This document shows positions 13,511 through 25,612 of a stretch of DNA of 64,000 nt, piece by piece; position 1 is the stretch's first letter, and every line of letters begins with the position of its first letter. The stretch covers positions 1 through 64,000 of the forward strand of contig QEYB01000003.1 of assembly GCA_017562135.1 (NCBI GenBank), given 5' to 3'. The translations under genes were made by a program, and so were the position numbers. The notes under the pieces were generated by a model. The model did not search any database and was not told where the DNA came from. It was given only the letters and a program-made list of their open reading frames with translations. The DNA is from Dipylidium caninum (Eukaryota; Platyhelminthes; Cestoda; Cyclophyllidea; Dipylidiidae).

Positions 13511-15690
13511 TTGCGTCTAGCTGATAGGCAGGAAGTCGCCACTGCAACTGGTCCACTCACTGGCAAACGCCTGTTCTGTGCGCTCACCGCATACTGCGCT
13601 ATTACGACTACGGCACGTAACTCTCGCCACATCTGCCGATGTTCCACACTCTCAGCTGCTCAGCTCGCATCATGGGCTGCTGCCCGGACACCGTGGCAGT
13701 TGGCCACGGCGAGCGCGCTGTTCTCTCACCTCCTCCACCACTCGCTCCGTCGTCTGCTCACTCCACACTGACGAGCGCTCATACTGGACGAGCTCCGCGA
13801 CCTGCTGCCGGCAGTTCTTTCTTCGATGTCACCTGTCTCCGAGCTGGCCGACCAGTGGCCGGGATCTGGCCGAGCTCACCGAGCTCAACCGAGACTCACC
13901 GACCGGGGATCGATTCTGCGGTGGGCTGTCCATACTGCTGCGTTGCTTCTACTTGGCTTTCACTGGCGGCCTGCTGTCCTACTGCTTCCAACTGCTGCCA
14001 CGTGCTTCCACCTGCTTCCACTCGCCCTCGTTGGACTGCTGGACTCGACTCCCCGTCAACAATCGCTACTCGACGGCTATGCAGCTGGTCGTGCGAGCAA
14101 TCTCCTGACGCTCTCAACTCGTGCTCTCCACTGGCACAGCGAAGTGGCACACTCGCGCTGCTGGAAGTGCACTGCAACAGTTGGTCGCACTCTACTGGCA
14201 AGACGCACATCAGAGTAGCGCACTCGGTGGTGCTGCCTCCAAGCTGCTACCGCATGACACGCCACGTCTCGAATGACACTGAGTGGCTTAGGATGTCACC
14301 TGTCATCTTATCGACAGCGCTGCTCTACTCTCGTCACCGGGAGTCTGCTTGGTCCCGAACGGGCCGAGCTCGAGACTCAAGACACCGACCCTTCCTCTGG
14401 CTCGTGGCTGCCGGCCCGGCCTCTTCCACTGCCTCCACCACGACATCGGCTGGGACTCGGGACGTCTCCGCTTGCCCTTACTGATGGCCAGCTGGCGTTT
14501 CGTCACTGCGACTGGCACAGGGCGTGCTCACGCGCTGCTGCTGGAAGTGAATTCGAGCCGTCCACATCACATGGAGAAAGGGCGCCTCAGTTAGGCGCAC
14601 TCGGTGTTGCTGCTTACGACACGCCACAAGATGTCCACCTCTTCTCCAACTGGACACCGCGGAGCCGTTCTCTCACCTCCTCCACCACCTCGCTCCGTCG
14701 TCTCTTCACTACCACACTGACCTGGTGTGCTCACCTGCTCCATTTCTGGGTCCTCGCTGGGCTCGGTTATCTGGCCATCCGCCCGAGGCTTCCCATTTTC
14801 TGCTCGGTGCTTCCACTGCCTTTCCACGCATGCTTCCACTAAAGCTTCCAGCGTTCCACTCCCTCGCGACTCCCGCACTCGCTCCGCCTCTCGCTACTGA
14901 GCTGCATTGTTCGCACTCGCTCTCACACCTCTCACTCCGCACACGTCCGCTGCTGCTGCAAGCTGGCCCTCCATACGCCTCCACTGCTACCCCGACGACA
15001 CGCCACGCGATGTGCCACTCTCAGGGTGCTCTCCACAATACTGCTCCACACACGGTGGGACAGCCGGCGAGCGCCTGTGACCCTCCTTCCACCACTCGCT
15101 CCGTCCGTCGCGAGAGCGCTCATCCGCCTTCGACGAGCTCCGCCACCTGCACTCGTCAGCCCGTCAGAGCCCGACCTGGCCGATTCTGGCCGAGCTAGAA
15201 CTGCTCACCGACCTCGCCGAGCTCTGCGTGCTTCCCATACTTGCTCCGTGCTTCCACTGCTTCCACTGCTTCCCCTGCTCCACTGCTTCCACTGCTTCCA
15301 CTGCTTCACTCGCCTCGCTGGACTCGCTGGACTCGCTCCGCCTCACAATGCTACTGAGGCTGCAGCTGGCGTACGCTACTGACGCCTCACTCGTGCCTCC
15401 ACTGGCACACGAAGTGGCAGCACTCGCTGCTGCTGGAAGTGCCGACTGCAACTGGTCCACCCCTCACTGGCGAAAATCGCCTCAGGGTAGCCGACTCGTG
15501 CTGCCTCCATTGCTACCCGACGACGACGCCGAACGCTCGCCACTGCTCGACTGTCCACCTCTCAGTGCTCCTCCACATCGGGCTGCTCCACACCGTGGCA
15601 GTGGACACCGGGGCGACGCGCGCTGTTCTCTCACCTCCTCCACCACCTCGCTCCGTTCGTCTGCTCACTCCACACTGACGAGGAGAGTGT
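13511..15690 (+). repeat. Satellite array, right arm, degraded inner part
   Basis: Units in the same orientation as the clean array can be followed (for example actggtccactcactggcaa near 13,545 and the tggactcgc repeats near 15,315). They carry frequent indels and substitutions. Quality improves steadily to the right: the first well-preserved cacaatgctactgagg landmark is at about 15,344. This gradient fits falling read support toward the centre of the palindrome rather than ancient divergence. Confidence 0.8.
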
Positions 15691-18600
15691 GCTCATTTGC
15701 CTCCGCCTCGGACGAGCTCCGCAACCTGCTCCATTTCTTCCTCGCTGCTCGTCACCGTCTCCGAGCTGGCCGACCTGGCCGATCTGGCCGAGCTCACCGA
15801 GCTCACCGAGCTCACCGACCTCGCCGAGCCTGGCCTGCGTGCTTCCCATACTGCTCGTGCTTCCACTGCTTCCACTGCTTCCCCTGCTATCTCCACTTTC
15901 CACTGCTTCCACTGCTTCCACTGCTTCCACTCGCCTCGCTGGATCGCTGGACTCGCTGGACTCGCTCCGCCTCACAATGCTACTGAGGCTGCAGCTGGCG
16001 TTCGCACTGACGCTCTCACTCGTGCTCCCACTGGCACACGAAGTGGCACACTCGCTGCTGCTGGAAGTGCCACTGCAACTGGTCCACTCACTGGCAAACG
16101 CCTCAGTAAGCCGCACTCGGTGTGCTGCCTCCACTGCTACCCGACGACACGCCACGCTCGCCACTGCTCGATGTCCACCTCTCAGTGCTCCTCCTCATCG
16201 GGCTGCTCCACAACCGTGGCAGTGGACACCGGCGAGCGCGCTGTTCTCTCACCTCCTCCACCACCTCGCTCGCGTCGTCTGCTCACTCCACACTGACGAG
16301 GAGAGTGTGCTCATTGCCTCCGCCTCGACGAGCTCCGCCACCTGCTCCATTCTTCCTCGCTGCTCGTCACCGTCTCCGAGCTGGCCGACCTGGCCGATCT
16401 GGCACCGAGCTCACCGAGCTCACCCGAGCTCACCGAGCTCACCGAGCTCACCGAGCTCACCGACCTCGCCGAGCTCTGCGTGCTTCCCATACTGCTCGTG
16501 CTTCCCACTGCTTCCACTGCTTGCTTCCACTGCTTCCACTGCTTCCACTGCTTCCACTGCTTCCACTCGCCTCGCTGGACTCGCTGGACTCGCTCCGCCT
16601 CACAATGCTACTGAGGCTGCAGCTGGCGTTCGCACTGACGCTCTCACTCGTTGCTCCCACTGGCACACGAAAGTGGCACACTCGCTGCTGCTGGAAGTGC
16701 CACTGCAACTGGTCCACTCACTGGCAAACGCCTCAGTAGCCGCACTCGGTGTGCTGCCTCCACTGCTACCCGACGACACGCCACGCTCGCCACTGCTCGA
16801 TGTCCACCTCTCAGTGCTCCTCCACATCGGGCTGCTCCACACCGTGGCAGTGGACACCGGCGAGCGCGCTGTTCTCTCACCTCCTCCACCACCTCGCTCC
16901 GTCGTCTGCTCACTCCACACTGACGAGGAGAGTGTGCTCATTGCCTCCGCCTCGGACGAGCTCCGCCACCTGCTCCATTCTTCCTCGCTGCTCGTCACCG
17001 TCTCCGAGCTGGCCGACCTGGCCGATCTGGCCGAGCTCACCGAGCTCACCGAGCTCACCGACCTCGCCGAGCTCTGCGTGCTTCCCATACTGCTCGTGCT
17101 TCCACTGCTTCCACTGCTTCCCCTGCTTCCACTGCTTCCACTGCTTCCACTGCTTCCACTCGCCTCGCTGGACTCGCTGGACTCGCTCCGCCTCACAATG
17201 CTACTGAGGCTGCAGCTGGCGTTCGCACTGACGCTCTCACTCGTGCTCCCACTGGCACACGAAGTGGCACACTCGCTGCTGCTGGAAGTGCCACTGCAAC
17301 TGGTCCACTCACTGGCAAACGCCTCAGTAGCCGCACTCGGTGTGCTGCCTCCACTGCTACCCGACGACACGCCACGCTCGCCACTGCTCGATGTCCACCT
17401 CTCAGTGCTCCTCCACATCGGGCTGCTCCACACCGTGGCAGTGGACACCGGCGAGCGCGCTGTTCTCTCACCTCCTCCACCACCTCGCTCCGTCGTCTGC
17501 TCACTCCACACTGACGAGGAGAGTGTGCTCATTGCCTCCGCCTCGGACGAGCTCCGCCACCTGCTCCATTCTTCCTCGCTGCTCGTCACCGTCTCCGAGC
17601 TGGCCGACCTGGCCGATCTGGCCGAGCTCACCGAGCTCACCGAGCTCACCGAGCTCACCGACCTCGCCGAGCTCTGCGTGCTTCCCATACTGCTCGTGCT
17701 TCCACTGCTTCCACTGCTTCCCTGCTTCCACTGCTTCCACTGCTTCCACTGCTTCCACTCGCCTCGCTGGACTCGCTGGACTCGCTCCGCCTCACAATGC
17801 TACTGAGGCTGCAGCTGGCGTTCGCACTGACGCTCTCACTCGTGCTCCCACTGGCACACGAAGTGGCACACTCGCTGCTGCTGGAAGTGCCACTGCAACT
17901 GGTCCACTCACTGGCAAACGCCTCAGTAGCCGCACTCGGTGTGCTGCCTCCACTGCTACCCGACGACACGCCACGCTCGCCACTGCTCGATGTCCACCTC
18001 TCAGTGCTCCTCCACATCGGGCTGCTCCACACCGTGGCAGTGGACACCGGGCGAGCGCGCTGTTCTCTCACCTCCTCCACCACCTCGCTCCGTCGTCTGC
18101 TCACTCCACACTGACGAGGAGAGTGTGCTCATTGCCTCCGCCTCGGACGAGCTCCGCCACCTGCTCCATTCTTCCTCGCTGCTCGTCACCGTCTCCGAGC
18201 TGGCCGACCTGGCCGATCTGGCCGAGCTCACCGAGCTCACCCGAGCTCGACCGAGCTACCTCGCCGAGCTCTGCGTGCTTCCCATACTGCTCGTGCTTCC
18301 ACTGCTTCCACTGCTTCCCCTGCTTCCACTGCTTCCACTGCTTCCACTGCTTCCACTCGCCTCGCTGGACTCGCTGGACTCGCTCCGCCTCACAATGCTA
18401 CTGAGGCTGCAGCTGGCGTTCGCACTGACGCTCTCACTCGTGCTCCCACTGGCACACGAAGTGGCACACTCGCTGCTGCTGGAAGTGCCACTGCAACTGG
18501 TCCACTCACTGGCAAACGCCTCAGTAGCCGCACTCGGTGTGCTGCCTCCACTGCTTACCCGACGACACGCCACGCTCGCCACTGCTCGATGTCCACCTCT

Positions 18601-20533
18601 CAGTGCTCCTCCACATCGGGCTGCTCCACACCGTGGCAGTGGACACGGCGAGCGCGCTGTTCTCTCACCTCCTCCACCACCTCGCTCCGTCGTCTGCTCA
18701 CTCCACACTGACGAGGAGAGTGTGCTCATTGCCTCCGCCTCGGACGAGCTCCGCCACCTGCTCCATTCTTCCTCGGCTGCTCGTCACCGTCTCCGAGCTG
18801 GCCGACCTGGCCGATCTGGCCGAGCTCACCGAGCTCACCGAGCTCACCGACCTCGCCGAGCTCTGCGTGCTTCCATATCTGCTCGTGCTTCCACTGCTTC
18901 CACTGCTTCCCCCTGCTTCCACTGCTTCCACTTGCTTCCACTGCTTCCACTGCTTCCACTCGCTGACTCGCTGGACTCGCTGGACTCGCTCCGCCTCACA
19001 ATGCTACTGAGGCTGCAGCTGGCGTTCGCACTGACGCTCTCACTCGTGCTCCCACTGGCACACGAAGTGGCACACTCGCTGCTGCTGGGAAGTGCCACTG
19101 CAACTGGTCACTCACTGGCAAACGCCTCAGTAGCCGCACTCGGTGTGCTGCCTCCACTGCTACCCGACGACACGCCACGCTCGCCACTGCTCGATGTCCA
19201 CCTCTCAGTGCTCCTCCACATCGGGCTGCTCCACACCGTGGCAGTGGACACCGGCGAGCGCGCTGTTCTCTCACCTCCTCCACCACCTCGCTCCGTCGTC
19301 TGCTCACTCCACACTGACGAGGAGAGTGTGCTCATTGCCTCCGCCTCGGACGAGCTCCGCCACCTGCTCCATTCTTCTCGCTGCTCGTCACCGTCTCCGA
19401 GCTGGCCGACCTGGCCGATCTGGCCGAGCTCACCGAGCTCACCGAGCTCACCGAGCTCACGACCTCGCCGAGCTCTGCGTGCTTCCCATACTGCTCGTGC
19501 TTCCCACTGCTTCCACTGCTTCCCCTGCTTCCACTGCTTCCACTGCTTCCACTGCTTCCACTGCTTCCACTCGCCTCTGCTGGACTCGCTGGGACTCGCT
19601 CCGCCTCACAATGCTACTGAGGCTGCAGCTGGCGTTCGCACTGACGCTCTCACTCGTGCTCCCACTGGCACACGAAGTGGCACACTCGCTGCTGCTGGAA
19701 GTGCCACTGCAAACTGGTCCACTCACTGGCAAACGCCTCAGTAGCCGCACTCGGTGTGCTGCCTCCCACTGCTACCCGACGACACGCCACGCTCGCCACT
19801 GCTCGATGTCCACCTCTCAGTGCTCCTCCACATCGGGCTGCTCCACACCGTGGCAGTGGACACCGGCGAGCGCGCTGTTCTCTCACCTCCTCCACCACCT
19901 CGCTCCGTCGTCTGCTCACTCCACACTGACGAGGAGAGTGTGCTCATTGCCTCCGCCTCGGACGAGCTCCGCCACCTGCTCCATTCTTCCTCGCTGCTCG
20001 TCACCGTCTCCGAGCTGGCCGACCTGGCCGATCTGGCCGAGCTCACCGAGCTCACCGAGCTCACCGAGCTCTGCGTGCTTCCCATACTGCTCGTGCTTCC
20101 ACTGCTTCCACTGCTTCCCCTGCTTCCACTGCTTCCACTGCTTCCACTGCTTCCACTGCTTCCACTCGCCTCGCTGGACTCGCTGGACTCGCTCCGCCTC
20201 ACAATGCTACTGAGGCTGCAGCTGGCGTTCGCACTGACGCTCTCACTCGTGCTCCCACTGGCACACGAAGTGGCACACTCGCTGCTGCTGGAAGTGCCAC
20301 TGCAACTGGTCCACTCACTGGCAAACGCCTCAGTAGCCGCACTCGGTGTGCTGCCTCCACTGCTACCCGACGACACGCCACGCTCGCCACTGCTCGATAT
20401 CCACCTCTCAGTGCTCCTCCTCATCGGGCTGCTCCACACCGTGGCAGTGGACACCGGCGAGCGCGCTGTTCTCTCACCTCCTCCACCACTCGCTCCGTCG
20501 TCTGCTCACTCCACACTGACGAGGAGAGTGTGC

Positions 20534-22258
20534 TCATTGCCTCCGCCTCGACGAGCTCCGCCACCTGCTCCATTCTTCCTCGCTGCTCGTCACCGTCTCC
20601 GAGCTGGCCGACCTGGCCGATCTGGCCGAGCTCACCGAGCTCACCGAGCTCACCGAGCTCACCGACCTCGCCGAGCTCTGCGTGCTTCCATACTGCTCGT
20701 GCTTCCACTGCTTCCACTGCTTCCCCTGCTTCCACTGCTCCACTGCTTCCACTGCTTCACTGCTTCCACTCGCCTCGCTGGACTCGCTCCGCCTCACAAT
20801 GCTACTGAGGCTGCAGCTGGCGTTCGCACTGACGCTCTCACTCGTGCTCCCACTGGCACACGAAGTGGCACACTCGCTGCTGCTGGAAGTGCCACTGCAA
20901 CTGGTCCACTCACTGGCAAACGCCTCAGTAGCCGCACTCGGTGTGCTGCCTCCACTGCTACCCGACGACACGCCACGCTCGCCACTGCTCGATGTCCACC
21001 TCTCAGTGCTCCTCCACATCGGGCTGCTCCACACCGTGGCAGTGGACACCGGCGAGCGCGCTGTTCTCTCACCTCCTCCACCACCTCGCTCCGTCGTCTG
21101 CTCACTCCACACTGACGAGGAGAGTGTGCTCATTGCCTCCGCCTCGGACGAGCTCCGCCACCTGCTCCATTCTTCCTCGCTGCTCGTCACCGTCTCCGAG
21201 CTGGCCGACCTGGCCGATCTGGCCGAGCTCACCGAGCTCACCGAGCTCACCGAGCTCACCGAGCTCACCGACCTCGCCGAGCTCTGCGTGCTTCCCATAC
21301 TGCTCGTGCTTCCACTGCTTCCACTGCTTCCCCTGCTTCCACTGCTTCCACTGCTTCCACTGCTTCCACTGCTTCCACTCGCCTCGCTGGACTCGCTGGA
21401 CTCGCTCCGCCTCACAATGCTACTGAGGCTGCAGCTGGCGTTCGCACTGACGCTCTCACTCGTGCTCCCACTGGCACACGAAGTGGCACACTCGCTGCTG
21501 CTGGAAGTGCCACTGCAACTGGTCCACTCACTGGCAAACGCCTCAGTAGCCGCACTCGGTGTGCTGCCTCCACTGCTACCCGACGACACGCCACGCTCGC
21601 CACTGCTCGATGTCCACCTCTCAGTGCTCCTCCACATCGGGCTGCTCCACACCGTGGCAGTGGACACCGGCGAGCGCGCTGTTCTCTCACCTCCTCCACC
21701 ACCTCGCTCCGTCGTCTGCTCACTCCACACTGACGAGGAGAGTGTGCTCATTGCCTCCGCCTCGGACGAGCTCCGCCACCTGCTCCATTCTTCCTCGCTG
21801 CTCGTCACCGTCTCCGAGCTGGCCGACCTGGCCGATCTGGCCGAGCTCACCGAGCTCACCGAGCTCACCGAGCTCACCGACCTCGCCGAGCTCTGCGTGC
21901 TTCCCATACTGCTCGTGCTTCCACTGCTTCCACTGCTTCCCCTGCTTCCACTGCTTCCACTGCTTCCACTGCTTCCACTGCTTCCACTCGCCTCGCTGGA
22001 CTCGCTGGACTCGCTCCGCCTCACAATGCTACTGAGGCTGCAGCTGGCGTTCGCACTGACGCTCTCACTCGTGCTCCCACTGGCACACGAAGTGGCACAC
22101 TCGCTGCTGCTGGAAGTGCCACTGCAACTGGTCCACTCACTGGCAAACGCCTCAGTAGCCGCACTCGGTGTGCTGCCTCCACTGCTACCCGACGACACGC
22201 CACGCTCGCCACTGCTCGATGTCCACCTCTCAGTGCTCCTCCACATCGGCTGCTCCAC
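20534..22258 (-). other. Ser-rich open frame antisense to the array (coding status doubtful)
   Basis: A 574-codon minus-strand frame reads through three units. It is extremely serine-rich: GSSGSSGSS-type runs from the cttccactg repeats and SSVSSVSS-type runs from gagctcacc. A second such frame of 362 codons lies at 16,600-17,688. It would be a low-complexity mucin-like product if expressed. Any minus-strand gene start should lie right of 24,990, but no convincing start exon or signal peptide is visible there. Most likely a by-product of repeat composition. Confidence 0.12.
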
Positions 22259-22634
22259 ACCGTGGCAGTGGACACCGGCGAGCGCGCTGTTCTCTCACCT
22301 CCTCCACCACCTCGCTCCGTCGTCTGCTCACTCCACACTGACGAGGAGAGTGTGCTCATTGCCTCCGCCTCGGACGAGCTCCGCCACCTGCTCCATTCTT
22401 CCTCGCTGCTCGTCACCGTCTCCGAGCTGGCCGACCTGGCCGATCTGGCCGAGCTCACCGAGCCGAGCTCACCGAGCTCGACCTCGCCGAGCTCTGCGTG
22501 CTTCCCATACTGCTCGTGCTTCCACTGCTTCCACTGCTTCCCTGCTTCCACTGCTTCCACTGCTTCCACTGCTTCCACTGCTTCCACTCGCCTCGCTGGA
22601 CTCGCTGGACTCGCTCGCCTCACAATGCTACTGA
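20682..22634 (+). other. Long open frame across array units (coding status doubtful)
   Basis: One plus-strand frame is open for about 650 codons across three units; a similar 705-codon frame lies at 15,689-17,806. The predicted product repeats about every 200 residues. It has Leu-Pro-Leu runs, a hydrophobic stretch beginning MLLRLQLAFALTLSLVLPLA, a Pro run and tripeptide ADL/AEL/TEL repeats. Because the sub-repeats are 9 bp, copy-number changes do not shift the frame. Against coding: GC-rich DNA lacks stops by chance, the opposite strand has an equally long Ser-rich frame, and several units carry one-base indels. No promoter or gene start is evident. Confidence 0.15.
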
Positions 22635-24992
22635 GGCTGCAGCTGGCGTTCGCACTGACGCTCTCACTCGTGCTCCACTGGCACACGAAGTGGCACACTC
22701 GCTGCTGCTGGAAGTGCCACTGCAACTGGTCCACTCACTGGCAAACGCCTCAGTAGCCGCACTCGGTGTGCTGCCTCCACTGCTACCCGACGACACGCCA
22801 CGCTCGCCACTGCTCGATGTCCACCTCTCAGTGCTCCTCCTCATCGGGCTGCTCCACACGTGGCAGTGGACACCGGCGAGCGCGCTGTTCTCTCACCTCC
22901 TCCACCACCTCGCTCCGTCGTCTGCTCACTCCACACTGACGAGGAGAGTGTGCTCATTGCCTCCGCCTCGGACGAGCTCCGCCACCTGCTCCATTCTTCC
23001 TCGCTGCTCGTCACCGTCTCCGAGCTGGCCGACCTGGCCGAGCTCTGCCGAGCTCACCGAGCTCACCGTACTCACCGAGCTCTGCGTGCTTCCCATACTG
23101 CTCGTGCTTCCACTGCTTCCACTGCTTCCCCTGCTTCCCACTGCTTCCACTGCTTCCACTGCTTCCACTGCTTCCACTCGCCTCGCTGGACTCGCTGGAC
23201 TCGCTCCGCCTCACAATGCTACTGAGGCTGCAGCTGGCGTTCGCACTGACGCTCTCACTCGTGCTCCCACTGGCACACGAAGTGGCACACTCGCTGCTGC
23301 TGGAAGTGCCACTGCAACTGGTCCACTCACTGGCAAACGCCTCAGTAGCCGCACTCGGTGTGCTGCCTCCACTGCTACCCGACGACACGCCACGCTCGCC
23401 ACTGCTCGATATCCACCTCTCAGTGCTCCTCCTCATCGGGCTGCTCCACACCGTGGCAGTGGACACCGGCGAGCGCGCTGTTCTCTCACCTCCTCCACCA
23501 CCTCGCTCCGTCGTCTGCTCACTCCACACTGACGAGGAGAGTGTGCTCATTGCCTCCGCCTCGGACGAGCTCCGCCACCTGCTCCATTCTTCCTCGCTGC
23601 TCGTCACCGTCTCCGAGCTGGCCGACCTGGCCGATCTGGCCGAGCTCACCGAGCTCACCGAGCTCTGCGTGCTTCCCATACTGCTCGTGCTTCCACTGCT
23701 TCCACTGCTTCCCCTGCTTCCACTGCTTCCACTGCTTCCACTGCTTCCACTCGCCTCGCTGGACTCGCTGGACTCGCTCCGCCTCACAATGCTACTGAGG
23801 CTGCAGCTGGCGTTCGCACTGACGCTCTCACTCGTGCTCCCACTGGCACACGAAGTGGCACACTCGCTGCTGCTGGAAGTGCCACTGCAACTGGTCCACT
23901 CACTGGCAAACGCCTCAGTAGCCGCACTCGGTGTGCTGCTCCACTGCTCACGCCACTGCTCGAACCTCTCACACATCTGCTCCACACCGTGGCAGTCGAT
24001 CTCACCTCCTCACCTCGCTCCGTCGTCTGCTCACTCCACACTGACGAGGAGAGTGTGCTCATTGCCTCCGCCTCGGACGAGCTCCGCCACCTGCTCCATT
24101 CTTCCTCGCTGCTCGTCACCGTCTCCGAGCTGGCCGACCTGGCCGAGCTGGCCGAGCTCACGAGCTCACCGAGCTTGCGTGCTTCCCATACTGCTCGTGC
24201 TTCCACTGCTTCCACTGCTGCTTCCACTGCTTCCACTGCTTCCACTGCTTCCACTCGCCTCGCTGGACTCGCTGGACTCGCTCCGCTCACAATGCTACTG
24301 AGGCTGCAGCTGGCGTTCGCACTGACGCTCTCACTCGTGCTCCCACTGGCACACGAAGTGGCACACTCGCTGCTGCTGGAAGTGCCACTGCAACTGGTCC
24401 ACTCACTGGCAAACGCCTCAGTAGCCGCACTCGGTGTGCTGCCTCCACTGCTCGACACGCCACCACTGCTCGCTCATCGGGCTGCTCGTGGCAGTGGACA
24501 CCGGCGAGCCGCGCTGTTCTCTCACCTCCTATCGTCTGCTCACTCCACACTGACGAGGAGAGTGTGCTCATTGCCTCCGCCTCGGACGAGCTCCGCCACC
24601 TGCTCCATTCTTCCTCGCTGCTCGTCACCGTCTCCGAGCTGGCCGACCTGGCCGATCTGGCCGAGCTCACCGAGCTCACCGAGCTCACCGACCTCGCCGA
24701 GCTCTGCGTGCTTCCCATACTGCTCGTGCTTCCACTGCTTCCACTGCTTCCCCTGCTTCCACTGCTTCCACTGCTTCCACTGCTTCCACTCGCCTCGCTG
24801 GACTCGCTGGACTCGCTGGACTCGCTCCGCCTCACAATGCTACTGAGGCTGCAGCTGGCGTTCGCACTGACGCTCTCACTCGTGCTCCCACTGGCACACG
24901 AAGTGGCACACTCGCTGCTGCTGGAAGTGCCACTGCAACTGGTCCACTCACTGGCAAACGCCTCAGTAGCCGCACTCGGTGTGCTGCCTCCA

Positions 24993-25612
24993 CATCTACT
25001 CGTGCTAATTTTTTTCTCCTGTTTTTGCAGTTCTGCTTTTTCTTGTCTTCTTCCTTTTTTCGGCGCTTTGTTGTGTTTAATTTTTCGTATGATGTGATCT
25101 TTCTCCTTTTGGTTAGACTTTTCCTCTTCTGTTTATTTATTTGCACGTTAATTTTTTTCTACTTTTCCCTTTTCCTAATGTTTTCCATTTTTACTTTTTC
25201 TTTTTATTTTCTTTGTCCCCTTATTTTATATTTCAATTTTATCTTTTTCGTATTTATCCTCAACATTTACGTTAGTTTTTTCTTTTTGGTTTAGTTAAAA
25301 CATATTGTAGGTGCTTTTATGGTTCCTTTTAAACTTTTTTTCGTGGTTTTTTTATTCCTCCTTGTTATTCAATCTCTTCACGTTATGAACTCTCTTTTGT
25401 GTAGGGGTTTTCTTTAGATTCCATTTTTCGAATGACTTCTCTCGTCATTCCGACTTTGTTGTTCATGGAGGTAATTTCCTATTTCTATTCATTTATCTGT
25501 TACACTTAATATTTTTGATGTCATAATAATGTCGGGTTTCACTTACCGCTGTTACTATTTGCTGGTCGAATTTCCGTCGGTAATAGCGTTTTCTTTCCCT
25601 GGACCCCGTAAC
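24993..25612 (+). repeat. AT-rich right flank of the array (inverted repeat arm)
   Basis: T-rich segment directly beside the array, matched in reverse complement at 1-605 with indels. This is the better-quality copy and is continuous with unique sequence to the right, so it is probably the authentic chromosomal array boundary. It includes T-rich runs and a splice-acceptor-like ttttctcctgtttttgcag at about 25,012-25,030. No gene is recognised. Confidence 0.88.

Larger units (their letters stand above)
15691..24992 (+). repeat. GC-rich tandem satellite array, about 600-bp unit, clean part
   Basis: The landmark ATG in cacaatgctactgaggctgc occurs at 15977, 16605, 17198, 17797, 18395, 19001, 19611, 20204, 20799, 21417, 22026, 22625, 23216, 23789, 24292 and 24837. 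Spacing is 591-628 bp for most units and falls to 573, 503 and 545 at the right edge. Units are nearly identical. Length differences come mainly from variable numbers of three 9-bp sub-repeats: cttccactg, gagctcacc and tggactcgc. The array is strongly GC-rich and stops abruptly against T-rich sequence at about 24,990. I see no telomeric TTAGGG. It resembles a subtelomeric or pericentromeric satellite; function unknown. Confidence 0.93.

Noticed and set aside
15691..24992. CRISPR-like array
   Set aside because: Units are 600 bp, nearly identical throughout and lack unique spacers; the context is a eukaryotic genome.
373..25294. Dozens of 60-400 codon open frames on both strands within the palindrome, as separate genes
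   Set aside because: They are different frames of the same GC-rich 600-bp unit or its indel-broken copies, with no start context, introns or recognisable domains.
24993..25612. Long terminal repeats of a retrotransposon
   Set aside because: The two flank copies are inverted, not direct, and no reverse transcriptase or integrase is present between them.
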